DNA from: Polaribacter sp. NJDZ03
GTDB taxonomy: Bacteria; Bacteroidota; Bacteroidia; Flavobacteriales; Flavobacteriaceae
Reading direction: 5' to 3'
Assembly (NCBI RefSeq): GCF_019263805.1
Contig: NZ_CP079195.1
Coordinates: 1,715,001 to 1,779,000, forward strand
Length of the DNA: 64,000 bases
This document shows, piece by piece, positions 44,797-54,046 of the stretch. A program made the position numbers and the translations under genes. Under the pieces are notes generated by a model that made no database searches, was not told the DNA's origin, and was given only the letters and a program-made list of their open reading frames with translations. Each line of letters begins with the position of its first letter. Position 1 is the stretch's first letter.

Positions 44797-45147
44797 TTGG
44801 ATACTTCAATTGAGCTTATTAAATTATTACTACCAGAAATACTTGTTAACTATTTTAAACTTACCAAACACGAAGTTAAAAATGAAGAACTCCATTTCTA
44901 TTTCACTGAGTTAAACACAATTCCTGAAGAATTTAAAACACTTAAATTAAGCTCTAAAGGATTTTTTCCAGAAGCCACTATTCAAGATTTTCCTATTCGA
45001 GGTAAAAACGTTTTTCTACATGTTATTAGAAGGCGTTGGATTGATGATAATTCTAAAAAATTAGTGATAAGAGATTGGCAGTTAGTAGCAAAAGGCACTA
45101 GAATTACTAGTGAATTTGCTGCTTTTTTAAAACAAATCAGTCTGTAA
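44797..45147 (+). CDS. ISAon1-type transposase N-terminal-region protein
   Basis: A 116-residue protein starting at TTG 44797. It contains LLLPEILVNYFKLTKHEV near residues 10-27, FFPEATIQDFPIRGKNVFLHV near 55-75 and RRWIDDN near 78. This matches the separate first ORF of ISAon1-type elements, which supplies the N-terminal, probably DNA-binding, part of the transposase. The second ORF is in the +1 frame, so either a programmed shift or an old indel separates them. No ATG and no strong ribosome-binding site are seen, in keeping with low transposase expression. Confidence 0.8.
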   Translation: MDTSIELIKLLLPEILVNYFKLTKHEVKNEELHFYFTELNTIPEEFKTLKLSSKGFFPEATIQDFPIRGKNVFLHVIRRRWIDDNSKKLVIRDWQLVAKGTRITSEFAAFLKQISL

Positions 45148-46123
45148 TAATGCTACAAGTACATCTGTTGTAGCAACCTTTTACGGAGTAAGCCCTAGAA
45201 ACTTACAGAGACAATACAAAGATTATTTAAGTGATTTTAAGCAATAGAACCAAAAACCACATGCTGAACAATGGTTGCTTTTTCCTGAAAATACTGGAAG
45301 CTATCTTTCCATAGATGAAACAGCATTTTCTAATGGAGATTTATATACTATCGTGACTAATAAAAATGCGAATGGAAAAAAAGGTGCTTTACTGGCCATG
45401 ATTAAAGGCACTAAAGCAGAAGATGTTATTAGAATCCTTAATAAAATCTCTTTAAAACAACGAAAAAAAGTAAAAGAAGTAACCTTAGACATGGCAGCAA
45501 ACATGGGGTTAATCGTTAAAAAATCATTTCCAAAAGCAGTACTAGTTATAGATCGATTTCATGTGCAAAAATTAGCTTTAGATGCTTTGCAAGAAATTAG
45601 AATTAAACATCGTTGGGAAGCAATAGATAAAGATAACGACGCCATAGAAAATGCTAGAAACAACTCCTTAAAATATGTTCCTAAACTACTACCAAATGGA
45701 GATACTCTAAAACAATTATTAGCTAGAAGTAGATACCTATTGTATAAATCTAGTAACAAATGGACTAACTCCCAACAAGAAAGAGCTGAAATACTTTTTA
45801 AAACTTATCCAGATATAGAAAAGGCATACAATTTATGTCAAAACTTATCCTGGATTTACAATCAAACAAAAGATAAAACCGTTGCCTTAACTAGACTTGC
45901 TAAATGGGATGAAAATGTAAGACAAGCGAAGTTTAAAAGCTTTAATACCATTGCTAGAACAATGTCTATACATTATCAGAATATACTCAACTATTTTGAC
46001 AATAGAAGTACAAATGCTTCTGCAGAATCGTTTAATGCTAAAATAAAAGCATTTAGAGCACAATTTAGAGGTGTTAGAAACATCAAATTTTTCCTTTTTA
46101 GACTCTCAAATATTTATGCCTAA
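45131..46123 (+). pseudogene. ISL3-family DDE transposase, interrupted by an amber stop
   Basis: The frame is open from 45131 and encodes TSVVATFYGVSPRNLQRQYK and then DYLSDFKQ before TAG at 45245-45247; the same frame continues as NQKPHAEQWLLFPENTGS and a 282-residue DDE domain to 46123. Related elements have a tryptophan at this point, so TGG to TAG is the likely lesion. The catalytic region has LSIDETAFSNGDLY, VTLDMAANMG, VIDRFHVQKLALDAL and, near the end, STNASAESFNAKIKAF with the glutamate. A restart at TTG 45275 would give only the second half. The copy is probably immobile unless complemented. Confidence 0.85.
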
Positions 46124-46155
46124 TTTCTAAATCCCACAACTTTTGGACTTGATCC

Positions 46156-46163
46156 ATTGCTTT
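46156..46163. repeat. Right target-site duplication of the IS element
   Basis: ATTGCTTT, the direct partner of 44722-44729. Removing the element and one copy restores a plain intergenic sequence. Confidence 0.85.
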
Positions 46164-46231
46164 TAACTTTAGTCTTACCCCCAAGCTAATCCTCAATCAC
46201 TAAAAAAATCAAAAAAAATTTAGAACAAAAA

Positions 46232-46263
46232 AAAAGTCTTATCAATAAAGATAAGACTTTTTT
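46232..46263 (-). terminator. Terminator of tRNA-Asn copy 2
   Basis: AAGTCTTATC/GATAAGACTT hairpin with T-run, the same as at copy 1. Confidence 0.85.
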
Positions 46264-46264
46264 G

Positions 46265-46338
46265 CTCCCTCTCAAGGACTCGAACCTTGGACCCTCTGAT
46301 TAACAGTCAGATGCTCTAACCAACTGAGCTAAGAAGGA
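46265..46338 (-). tRNA. tRNA-Asn (anticodon GTT), copy 2
   Basis: Identical in sequence and fold to copy 1: 74 nt, anticodon GTT, discriminator G, no encoded CCA. It has its own promoter and terminator. The duplicated block covers about 150 bp including the leader. Confidence 0.95.
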
Positions 46339-46369
46339 GTTTGCGACACATAAATGTGTTTTGCGAGTG

Positions 46370-46399
46370 CAAATATACATCCTTTTTTAACTTCACCAA
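46370..46399 (-). promoter_or_regulatory. Promoter of tRNA-Asn copy 2 (TTG-N19-TATATTTG)
   Basis: TTG at 46399-46397, 19 bp and TATATTTG at 46377-46370 on the minus strand. Confidence 0.82.
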
Positions 46400-46533
46400 A
46401 CAATTTTAAAAAAAAGATTAAAATAATACAAAAAAAAGTATTTTGTATTATTATCAATAAATAATACGGGTTTACTACAAAATTTGTATTTTTGATTCTG
46501 CATTACATACTTTAAAAAAGTAGAAACTATAAT

Positions 46534-49269
46534 ATGGATAAATTTTCGTTTTTAAACGCAGCACACACAGGCTTTATAGCTGATTTATATGATAAGTATT
46601 TGATAAACCCAGATGCCGTAGAACCAAGCTGGAGAAGCTTTTTTCAGGGATATGATTTAGCAAATGAGAATTATTCTTTAAAAGATGAAGAAGAAGTTTC
46701 ATCAGAAATACCTCAAGAAGTTCGTAAAGAGTTCTTTGTTGTAGATTTAATTAATGGGTATAGAACACGTGGTCATTTATTTACAAAAACAAACCCAGTT
46801 AGAGATAGAAGACAATATTACCCAACTTTAGATCTTGAAAACTTTGGTCTTTCCGAAATCGATTTAGACAAAGAATTTTCGGCAGGTGAGCTTTTAGGCT
46901 TAGGAAAAGCAACACTTTCTGAAATTATAAAAAACTTACAACGTATTTACTGCGATTCTATTGGTGTAGAATACATGTACATGCGTAACCCAGAAAAATT
47001 AAAATGGTGGCATGAACGTTTTAATAAAAACGACAACCACCCTAACTACTCTACAGAAGCTAAAAAATATATTTTAGGAAAATTAAATCAAGCAGTAACC
47101 TTTGAAAGTTTTTTACAAACTAAATACGTTGGTCAAAAACGATTTTCTTTAGAGGGTGGAGAAACTTTAATACCTGGTATTAGTGTTCTTTTAAGAGATG
47201 CTGCAGAAATATACGGAGTTAAAGAATGTGTTTTAGGAATGGCTCATAGAGGGCGTTTAAACACTTTGGTTAATATCTTTAAAAAACCTGTAAGAGATTT
47301 ATTTAGTGAATTTGAAGGTAAAGATTTTGAAGATGAAGATATTGATGGAGATGTAAAATACCATTTAGGGTTAACGTTAAGTAAAACCTACAGAGATGGT
47401 AATGAAATTAAAATGAATTTAGTTCCAAATCCATCTCATTTAGAAACTGTAGCTGCAGTAACAGAAGGAATTACTAGAGCTAAAATAGACAGAAAATACG
47501 ATGGTGATTCTAGTAAGATATTACCAATTATAATTCATGGAGATGCTGCAATTGCAGGCCAAGGTATTGCGTATGAGGTTACTCAAATGGCAAAATTAAA
47601 TGGTTATAAAACAGGTGGTACAATTCACATTGTTGTAAATAATCAAATTGGTTTTACAACTAATTATTTAGACGCACGTTCTAGTACGTACTGTACAGAT
47701 GTTGCAAAAGTAACTTTATCGCCAGTATTACACGTAAATGCAGACGATACAGAAGCTGTTTGTCATGCAATGGAAATGGCGTTAGAGTTTAGAATGAAGT
47801 TTAAACAAGATATTTTTATCGATTTATTAGGCTATAGAAAATATGGCCATAATGAAGGTGATGAACCTCGTTTTACACAACCAACCTTATACAAAGCAAT
47901 CTCAAAACATAAAAATCCAAAAGATATTTATGCTGCACAATTAATTGCAGAAGGAGCTATAGATAATTCATATTTAAAAGAAATTACTTCAGAGTTCAAA
48001 CAAATGCTTGAAAGAGAATTTGATGAAGCTAAAAAAGTAGAAAAATCTATTGTTAGAGAGTTTATGCAATCTACTTGGGAAGGTTTTGAACGCCAAGATT
48101 TAGATGCAATGTTACTTACAGATGATACAAAGTATTCTGAAGTAAAATTAAAAGAAATTGCAAAAGTAGTTTCTACAGTACCAGAAGGAGCAAATTTTGT
48201 TAGAAAAGCAGAACGTATATTAGCAGGAAGAGCAAAAATGGCTTTTGAAACCAATAATTTAGATTGGGGAATGGCAGAAACGTTAGCTTACGGTTCTTTA
48301 ATGGAAGAAGGATATAACATTCGTATTTCTGGACAAGATGTAGAAAGAGGAACGTTTTCTCACAGACATGCTATCTTGCGTGATGAAGTTACAGAAGAAC
48401 GCATCAACTTACTAAACACAAACCCAAATAATAAAGGACAAATGACGATTTACAATTCGTTATTGTCTGAATACGGTGTACTTGGTTTTGATTATGGTTA
48501 CGCCATGGCAAACCCAAATACATTAACAATTTGGGAAGCGCAGTTTGGAGATTTCTCTAACGGTGCACAAATTATGTTTGACCAATATATTTCTGCGGCA
48601 GAAGATAAATGGAAATTACAAAACGGAATTGTAGTCTTATTACCTCACGGTTATGAAGGACAAGGTTCTGAGCATTCATCTGCTAGAATAGAACGTTATT
48701 TACAATTATGTGCCATAGATAATATGACGGTTGCAAATTGTACAACACCTTCTAACTTTTATCATTTATTGCGTAGACAAATGAAACGTACGTATAGAAA
48801 ACCTTTAATTGTATTTACACCTAAAAGTTTATTACGTCATCCAAAAGCAGTTAATACGATTCAAGATTTAGCTACTAGTGAATTTCAAGAAGTTATAGAT
48901 GATACACTAGCACCTAAAAAAGTTAAGAAAATAGTTTTCTGTATGGGTAAATTCTATTATGATTTATTGGAAGAAAGAGAAAACTTAGAAAGAGACGATA
49001 TTGCACTAGTAAGAATTGAGCAATTATTCCCTTTACATTTAGAGAAAATACAGAAAGTAATAGACAGATATCCTAATGTGGAAGAATATATATGGGCACA
49101 AGAAGAACCAAGAAACATGGGAGCTTGGAGTTATATGTTAGAACGTTTTGAGTTGGTAAAATTAACAGTTCGTTCTCGTAAATACTATGCAGTACCTGCA
49201 GCTGGTTCTAGTACAAGATTTAAAAAACGTCATAAAGCTGTTATAGACAGTGTTTTTGATACTGAGTAA
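46534..49269 (+). CDS. sucA: 2-oxoglutarate dehydrogenase E1 component
   Basis: A 911-residue thiamine-diphosphate enzyme of the TCA cycle that decarboxylates 2-oxoglutarate and passes succinyl to E2. The start DKFSFLNAAHTGFIADLYDKYL is the usual E2-interacting N-terminus. It has GMAHRGRLNTLVN near residue 240, HGDAAIAGQG near 335 for the ThDP site, and GHNEGDEPRFTQP near 441. The C-terminal domain has GSEHSSARIERYLQL near 711 and RNMGAWSYM. Length is normal. sucB follows after 196 bp with a terminator-like hairpin between. Confidence 0.97.
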   Translation: MDKFSFLNAAHTGFIADLYDKYLINPDAVEPSWRSFFQGYDLANENYSLKDEEEVSSEIPQEVRKEFFVVDLINGYRTRGHLFTKTNPVRDRRQYYPTLDLENFGLSEIDLDKEFSAGELLGLGKATLSEIIKNLQRIYCDSIGVEYMYMRNPEKLKWWHERFNKNDNHPNYSTEAKKYILGKLNQAVTFESFLQTKYVGQKRFSLEGGETLIPGISVLLRDAAEIYGVKECVLGMAHRGRLNTLVNIFKKPVRDLFSEFEGKDFEDEDIDGDVKYHLGLTLSKTYRDGNEIKMNLVPNPSHLETVAAVTEGITRAKIDRKYDGDSSKILPIIIHGDAAIAGQGIAYEVTQMAKLNGYKTGGTIHIVVNNQIGFTTNYLDARSSTYCTDVAKVTLSPVLHVNADDTEAVCHAMEMALEFRMKFKQDIFIDLLGYRKYGHNEGDEPRFTQPTLYKAISKHKNPKDIYAAQLIAEGAIDNSYLKEITSEFKQMLEREFDEAKKVEKSIVREFMQSTWEGFERQDLDAMLLTDDTKYSEVKLKEIAKVVSTVPEGANFVRKAERILAGRAKMAFETNNLDWGMAETLAYGSLMEEGYNIRISGQDVERGTFSHRHAILRDEVTEERINLLNTNPNNKGQMTIYNSLLSEYGVLGFDYGYAMANPNTLTIWEAQFGDFSNGAQIMFDQYISAAEDKWKLQNGIVVLLPHGYEGQGSEHSSARIERYLQLCAIDNMTVANCTTPSNFYHLLRRQMKRTYRKPLIVFTPKSLLRHPKAVNTIQDLATSEFQEVIDDTLAPKKVKKIVFCMGKFYYDLLEERENLERDDIALVRIEQLFPLHLEKIQKVIDRYPNVEEYIWAQEEPRNMGAWSYMLERFELVKLTVRSRKYYAVPAAGSSTRFKKRHKAVIDSVFDTE

Positions 49270-49277
49270 GTTGCGTT

Positions 49278-49304
49278 AAGGATTGAAATGACATCCTTTT
49301 TTGC
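49278..49304 (+). terminator. Terminator after sucA
   Basis: AAGGAT and ATCCTT form a short stem around TGAAATGAC, followed by TTTT, 9 bp after the stop codon. It suggests sucB has its own promoter or partial read-through. Confidence 0.6.
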
Positions 49305-49352
49305 TGTCAGTTCGAGTAAATTTGCTCTTTTGCAAATTTGTATCGAGAACAG
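49305..49352. repeat. REP-like palindrome, family B
   Basis: TCAGTTCGAGT, then AAATTTGC and GCAAATTT as a perfect 8-bp inner stem around TCTTTT, then ATCGAGAAC. The outer GTTCGA/TCGAGAAC arms pair with a 2-nt bulge. The arrangement GTCAGTTCGAG...TCGAGAAC is one I know as a dispersed hairpin in Flavobacteriaceae intergenic DNA. Confidence 0.65.
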
Positions 49353-49465
49353 AAGTAAAAAAGATATAATGGAAAGCCTGTTAAAACGCCCAAATAGTTA
49401 AAAGAAAATATAAAATAATTAAATAGAGTACCTTATTAATTTTGGTATTAATAAATTAAGAAAGC

Positions 49466-50677
49466 ATGAGTGTTTTAGAAATGAAAGTTCCTTCTCCAGG
49501 AGAATCAATTACAGAAGTAGAAATTGCAACTTGGTTAGTAGAAGATGGTGATTATGTAGAAAAAGATCAACCAATTGCAGAAGTAGATTCTGACAAAGCA
49601 ACCTTAGAATTGCCTGCTGAAGAAAGTGGAATTATCACTTTAAAAGCAGAAGAGGGTGACGCTGTTGCCGTTGGTGCAGTTGTTTGTTTAATTGACACTA
49701 GCGCTGCTAAACCAGATGGTGATGCACCTGCTAAAACAGAAACGCCAAAAGAAGAAAAGAAAGTTGAAGTAAAAGAAGCGCCAAAAGCAGCTACTTACGC
49801 AACTGGAACAGCTTCTCCGGCAGCTAAAAAAGTATTAGCTGAAAAAGGAATTGCTCCTTCTGCTGTAAAAGGTAGTGGAAAAGATGGAAGAATTACCAAA
49901 GACGATGCTGTAAAAGCAGTACCATCTATGGGAACACAACCAGCAAGTGGTTCTAGAGGAACAGAGCGTAAAAAAATGTCTATGTTACGTAGAAAAGTTG
50001 CAGAGCGTTTGGTAGCTGTAAAAAGCGAAACGGCTATGTTAACTACTTTTAACGAAGTAAACATGCAACCAATTTTTGATCTACGTACAGAATATAAAGA
50101 AGCTTTTAAAGCGAAACACGGAGTAGGATTAGGCTTTATGTCTTTCTTTACATTAGCAGTGGTTAGAGCTTTAAAATTATTTCCAGATGTAAACTCTATG
50201 ATTGATGGAGATTACCAAATTAAAAATGATTTTCAAGATATTTCTATTGCAGTTTCTGGACCAAAAGGTTTAATGGTTCCTGTAATTAGAAATGCAGAAA
50301 ACTTATCTTTTAGAGGTGTAGAATCTGAAGTAAAACGTTTAGCAATTAGAGCAAGAGACGGACAAATAACTATAGATGAAATGACTGGTGGAACATTTAC
50401 AATCACTAACGGTGGTGTATTTGGTTCTATGTTGTCTACGCCTATTTTAAACCCTCCACAAAGTGGAATTTTAGGAATGCACAACATTGTAAACAGACCA
50501 ATGGCAGTAAATGGCGGAATTGTAATTCAGCCAATTATGTATGTTGCTTTATCTTACGATCACAGAATTGTAGATGGTAGAGAATCTGTTGGTTTCTTAG
50601 TTGCTGTTAAAGAGGCTTTAGAAAACCCAATGGAATTATTGATGGACAACAATCCAGCAAAAGCATTAGAAATGTAG
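49466..50677 (+). CDS. sucB: Dihydrolipoamide succinyltransferase, E2 of 2-oxoglutarate dehydrogenase
   Basis: A 403-residue E2 protein. Residues 1-76 are a lipoyl domain with the lipoylated lysine in [17 protein letters not shown] near residue 43. An Ala/Lys/Glu/Pro-rich linker (near 80-112) leads to a peripheral-subunit-binding domain ([31 protein letters not shown] region, 116-146). The catalytic domain follows, with [21 protein letters not shown] near 370-390 holding the active histidine and aspartate. One lipoyl domain is normal for SucB. It works with SucA encoded just upstream. Confidence 0.96.
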   Translation: MSVLEMKVPSPGESITEVEIATWLVEDGDYVEKDQPIAEVDSDKATLELPAEESGIITLKAEEGDAVAVGAVVCLIDTSAAKPDGDAPAKTETPKEEKKVEVKEAPKAATYATGTASPAAKKVLAEKGIAPSAVKGSGKDGRITKDDAVKAVPSMGTQPASGSRGTERKKMSMLRRKVAERLVAVKSETAMLTTFNEVNMQPIFDLRTEYKEAFKAKHGVGLGFMSFFTLAVVRALKLFPDVNSMIDGDYQIKNDFQDISIAVSGPKGLMVPVIRNAENLSFRGVESEVKRLAIRARDGQITIDEMTGGTFTITNGGVFGSMLSTPILNPPQSGILGMHNIVNRPMAVNGGIVIQPIMYVALSYDHRIVDGRESVGFLVAVKEALENPMELLMDNNPAKALEM

Positions 50678-50702
50678 TCAAACATTTTGACTTATAAATA
50701 TT

Positions 50703-50733
50703 AAAATCCTGAGCATTTGCTTGGGATTTTTTG
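50703..50733 (+). terminator. Terminator after sucB within repeat family C
   Basis: AATCCTGAGC and GCTTGGGATT pair around ATTT and a T-run follows, 26 bp after the sucB stop. The hairpin forms the left end of the longer repeat. Confidence 0.7.
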
Positions 50734-50822
50734 TTTGTAGCTATTTCCTGCTTTCCACTATATCTTTTTGCCAAAAAGGCAAAAAGGATGGAGTTTCAAT
50801 CAGGGCTAGACTTGTTTGTTCA
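50703..50822. repeat. Dispersed intergenic repeat, family C, copy 1
   Basis: It runs from CCTGAGCATTTGCTTGGG through GCTATTTCCTGCTTTCCACTA and a CTTTTTGCC/GGCAAAAAG hairpin to CAATCAGGGCTAGACTTG. The same framework recurs at 54047-54198 after the esterase gene, with a different hairpin in the middle. It is likely a small dispersed element that also supplies terminators. Confidence 0.65.
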
Positions 50823-50928
50823 TTTATTCCTTTTCCTAAATTTAATTTTATGTTTAGACTTTTATCTTTTCATTAGTTTCTAAGCTGTCAAAAAGATAAC
50901 TTAGCTAAATTCTGATAATTTTAAATAC

Positions 50929-51735
50929 ATGAAACAAATAAAAGGTAAAACAGCACTAATAACCGGCGGAGCATCTGGTATTGGTAAAATAATGGTTCGT
51001 TTACTATTAGAACGCGGAGCCAAAGTGATTATTTGGGATATCAACAATTCTAAAATTCATGAAACTATTTTAGAATTCGCTAACAAAGGTGATCTTGTTG
51101 GTCATGTAGTTGATGTTTCTGATATCAATCAAATTAAAGAAACTGCTAAAAAAGTAATACAAGAAACTGGCACCGTAGATATTCTTATAAATAATGCAGG
51201 CATTGTTGCTGGTAAGTTTTTTCATGAACACACGACAAAGGATATAGTAAAAACAATGGAAATTAATGCCAATGCGCCAATGTTTATAACTAGGGAGTTT
51301 TTAGAAGGGATGTTAGATCAAAATTCTGGACACATCTGTAATATTGCTTCTTCCGGAGGCTTAATTTCTAACCCTAAAATGTCTGTATACGCAGCAAGTA
51401 AATGGTCTTTAATTGGATGGTCTGATAGTTTACGTTTAGAGATGAAACAATTAAAAAAGAGTATTCATGTAACTACCATAATGCCTTACTATATAAATAC
51501 AGGAATGTTTGACGGCGTACAATCTAAAATACCAATTCTAGATCCTGAGGCAGCTTCCCTTACCATTATTAAAGCAATAGAGAATAATAAACGAATGGTA
51601 ACCATTCCAGGCTACATATATAGACTTACAAGAATAGGACAAGGTTTTATGTCTCTTAACATGTTCGATTGGTTTGCCGGCACCGTATTAGGTATTTATA
51701 AAACTATGGAACATTTTACAGGTCGCAAAAAGTAA
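50929..51735 (+). CDS. Short-chain dehydrogenase/reductase
   Basis: A 268-residue classical SDR. It has the NAD(P) loop ITGGASGIGKIMVRLL (residues 10-25), NNAGIVAG near 86-93, SSGG near 141 and the catalytic YAASKWSLIGW near 154-164. The C-terminal part (residues 195-260) has a hydrophobic tract seen in SDRs acting on lipids or retinoid-like substrates. The aldehyde dehydrogenase gene follows after 16 bp, so an alcohol-aldehyde-acid pathway is plausible. The substrate is unknown. Confidence 0.88.
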   Translation: MKQIKGKTALITGGASGIGKIMVRLLLERGAKVIIWDINNSKIHETILEFANKGDLVGHVVDVSDINQIKETAKKVIQETGTVDILINNAGIVAGKFFHEHTTKDIVKTMEINANAPMFITREFLEGMLDQNSGHICNIASSGGLISNPKMSVYAASKWSLIGWSDSLRLEMKQLKKSIHVTTIMPYYINTGMFDGVQSKIPILDPEAASLTIIKAIENNKRMVTIPGYIYRLTRIGQGFMSLNMFDWFAGTVLGIYKTMEHFTGRKK

Positions 51736-51751
51736 TTAAACACACATTCTA

Positions 51752-53128
51752 ATGACAGAAACATCAAAAGATATTATTCTTAAAAATATAGCAGCACATA
51801 AAACATTTTTTTCTACACATAAAACAAAAGATATTGGCTTTCGATTAACGCAATTAAAAACGTTAAAAAAAGCCATTCTTCAATATCAACAAAAAATTGA
51901 AGCTGCTTTATGGCAAGATTTACACAAATCGCCAGAAGAAGCATATTTAACAGAAATAAGTCTTGTTATTGGTGAAATTGACAACCATGTTAAACATTTA
52001 AAAAAATGGGCAGCTCCTAAAAGAGTTGCCTCACCACTTCATTTAAAACCAGCCTCTAGTAAAATTATGTATGAGCCTTTGGGTACAGCATTAATTGTTG
52101 CTCCTTGGAACTATCCTTTTCAACTGCTTATAAACACTTTAGTTGGAGCAATTTCGGCTGGTTGTTGTAGTGTATTAAAACCATCTCCAGACACACCAAC
52201 AGTTGCTAAGGTTATGGACGATATGATTGCAGAAAACTTTGACTCTAATTATATAAGTGTCGTGCATGGCGGTAGAGAAACCAATACCTTATTATTTGCA
52301 CAACGTTTCGATATTATTTTCTTTACAGGAAGTCCTAAAGTTGGTAAAGTAGTTATGAAAGCTGCCGCAGAAAATCTAACACCAGTTGTTTTAGAATTAG
52401 GCGGTAAAAGTCCGTGTATAGTAGATGCCGATGCCAATATAGACATTGCCGCTAAACGAATTATTTGGGGAAAATTAATTAATGCAGGACAAACATGTAT
52501 TGCGCCAGATTACCTTTTTGCACACGAATCTATTAAAGACGAATTACTAAATAAAATTGCCAAAAACATCAAATTGATGTATGGTGATGATATTAAACAA
52601 AGTCGTTTTTATCCGCGCATTGTAAATGACGATGCAGTAATGCGTTTGAGTGGCTTATTAAACGAAGGAACGATACATACAGGTGGAGAAATCGATATGA
52701 AAGAAAAATTTATTGCTCCTACTATTATAGATAATGTTCAGCCAGATTTTAAAATCATGCAAGCAGAAATATTCGGACCAATATTGCCTGTAATGAGTTT
52801 TAGTCATATTAATGAAACTATAGATTACATCAATAAAAATGAAAAACCTTTGGCTTTCTATTATTTTGGAAAAAACAAAAATGCAAAAGATATTTTAGCC
52901 AAAACCTCATCTGGTGGCGCTTGTATTAATGATACGTTAATGCACGTAAGCAACCACAATTTACCATTTGGCGGTGTAGGAAATAGCGGATTAGGAAACT
53001 ATCACGGACAAAACAGTTTTTTTGCTTTTAGCCATAAAAGAGCCGTTGTTACCAACCCAACTTGGATAGATTTACCTTTAAAATATATCCCTTTTAAATA
53101 TTTTAATATTATTAAAAAACTTCTTTAA
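51752..53128 (+). CDS. NAD(P)-dependent aldehyde dehydrogenase (fatty-aldehyde type)
   Basis: A 458-residue ALDH. It has APWNYPFQLLINTLVGAI near residues 111-128, FTGSPKVGKVV near 190, the catalytic glutamate in VLELGGKSPCIVDADANI near 212-229 and the catalytic cysteine in NAGQTCIAPDYLF near 246. GVGNSGLGNYHGQNSFFAFSHKR near 410 and the hydrophobic C-terminus (LPLKYIPFKYFNIIKKLL) resemble class-3 fatty-aldehyde dehydrogenases. It lies in an operon with an SDR and a lipoprotein esterase, which fits lipid-derived alcohol or aldehyde use, though this is inference. Confidence 0.92.
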   Translation: MTETSKDIILKNIAAHKTFFSTHKTKDIGFRLTQLKTLKKAILQYQQKIEAALWQDLHKSPEEAYLTEISLVIGEIDNHVKHLKKWAAPKRVASPLHLKPASSKIMYEPLGTALIVAPWNYPFQLLINTLVGAISAGCCSVLKPSPDTPTVAKVMDDMIAENFDSNYISVVHGGRETNTLLFAQRFDIIFFTGSPKVGKVVMKAAAENLTPVVLELGGKSPCIVDADANIDIAAKRIIWGKLINAGQTCIAPDYLFAHESIKDELLNKIAKNIKLMYGDDIKQSRFYPRIVNDDAVMRLSGLLNEGTIHTGGEIDMKEKFIAPTIIDNVQPDFKIMQAEIFGPILPVMSFSHINETIDYINKNEKPLAFYYFGKNKNAKDILAKTSSGGACINDTLMHVSNHNLPFGGVGNSGLGNYHGQNSFFAFSHKRAVVTNPTWIDLPLKYIPFKYFNIIKKLL

Positions 53129-53161
53129 AATTGCTTAAAGCATAATAAAATTTAAAAAGGA

Positions 53162-54022
53162 ATGAACAAATTAATAGCATCAATTCGTAAACCTATTTAT
53201 TTTAAAAGACTAGCTGTAGTTTTATGTATCTTTTTATTATCTAGCTGTGCGTCTAAAAAAATAAGCGATATAACTTATGTAAAAGATTCAAAAGCATTAG
53301 TAACTTCTTTTCCTCAATTAGATATATACAAGACTCGAAAGTCTAAAGACAACCCCGTTGTAATTTTTATTCATGGTGGTTATTGGAATGAAGGTAAAAA
53401 AGGAATCTACGGATTTTTAGGTAGAAATTTCGCCAAAAAAGGTGTGGTAACTGTTATTCCTAACTATACGTTAAGCCCTAATGGTAATTACGATACGATG
53501 GCAAAAGAAGTTACTGCAGCCATAAAATGGACTTATGAAAACATCGAAAAGTACAACGGAAACCCTGAACAAATATTTTTAATGGGCCATTCTGCAGGCG
53601 GACATTTAATTGCGTTGGTAGGAACGAATCCTAAATATTTAAACAATAAAGAGATGGTTAAAGGAATCATTTTAAATGATGCTGCAGGGCTAGATATGTA
53701 TTCTTTTTTAAAGAAATACCCACCAACTAAAGAACATAATTATGATGTAACTTGGACAAGCAAAGAAGAAAATTGGAAAGATGCTTCACCCATTTATTTT
53801 GTATCAGAAAAAACACCACCTATATTTATGATAACCGGAACAAAAACATTTCCATCAATTATTTCTCAAAATAAAGAATTTGTAGAAAAGTTACATACAT
53901 TTCAACCAAGCGTTCACATCAATTTTCAAGAAAAGAAACACATACCAATGATGAGCCAATTCTTTTGGCCATGGAATAAGAATTACAAAGAGATACTTAA
54001 ATTTATAGATATTAATAAATAG
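53162..54022 (+). CDS. Alpha/beta hydrolase lipoprotein (HSL-like esterase)
   Basis: A 286-residue protein with a lipoprotein signal: a basic N-terminus, hydrophobic RLAVVLCIFLLSSC and lipobox LSSC with the cysteine at residue 29. The oxyanion motif HGGYW is near residue 71 and the nucleophile elbow GHSAGGHL near 143, as in hormone-sensitive-lipase-type esterases; the acid and histidine are near 225 and 260. The export to the membrane separates it from the cytoplasmic SDR and ALDH of its operon. Substrate unknown. Confidence 0.88.
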   Translation: MNKLIASIRKPIYFKRLAVVLCIFLLSSCASKKISDITYVKDSKALVTSFPQLDIYKTRKSKDNPVVIFIHGGYWNEGKKGIYGFLGRNFAKKGVVTVIPNYTLSPNGNYDTMAKEVTAAIKWTYENIEKYNGNPEQIFLMGHSAGGHLIALVGTNPKYLNNKEMVKGIILNDAAGLDMYSFLKKYPPTKEHNYDVTWTSKEENWKDASPIYFVSEKTPPIFMITGTKTFPSIISQNKEFVEKLHTFQPSVHINFQEKKHIPMMSQFFWPWNKNYKEILKFIDINK

Positions 54023-54046
54023 CGTTTCTCCTACTACTTATTTATA

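Larger units (their letters stand above)
44730..46155 (+). mobile_element. ISL3-type insertion sequence (ISAon1-like), 1426 bp, bounded by 8-bp direct repeats
   Basis: The ends are imperfect inverted repeats: GGATCAACACAAAAAGTTGT on the left (44730 on) and, on the opposite strand, GGATCAAGTCCAAAAGTTGT on the right (ending 46155). They share GGATCAA, a C and AAAAGTTGTGG. Direct repeats ATTGCTTT flank both ends, so this is a single intact insertion. Inside are a short N-terminal-region ORF and a DDE transposase gene with an internal stop. It sits between two tRNA-Asn genes. The IR ends beginning with GG and the 8-bp duplication support ISL3. Confidence 0.9.

Noticed and set aside
45150..45152. 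ATG just after the first IS ORF as the transposase start
   Set aside because: It is in neither transposase frame; the conserved upstream residues lie in the frame broken by TAG at 45245.
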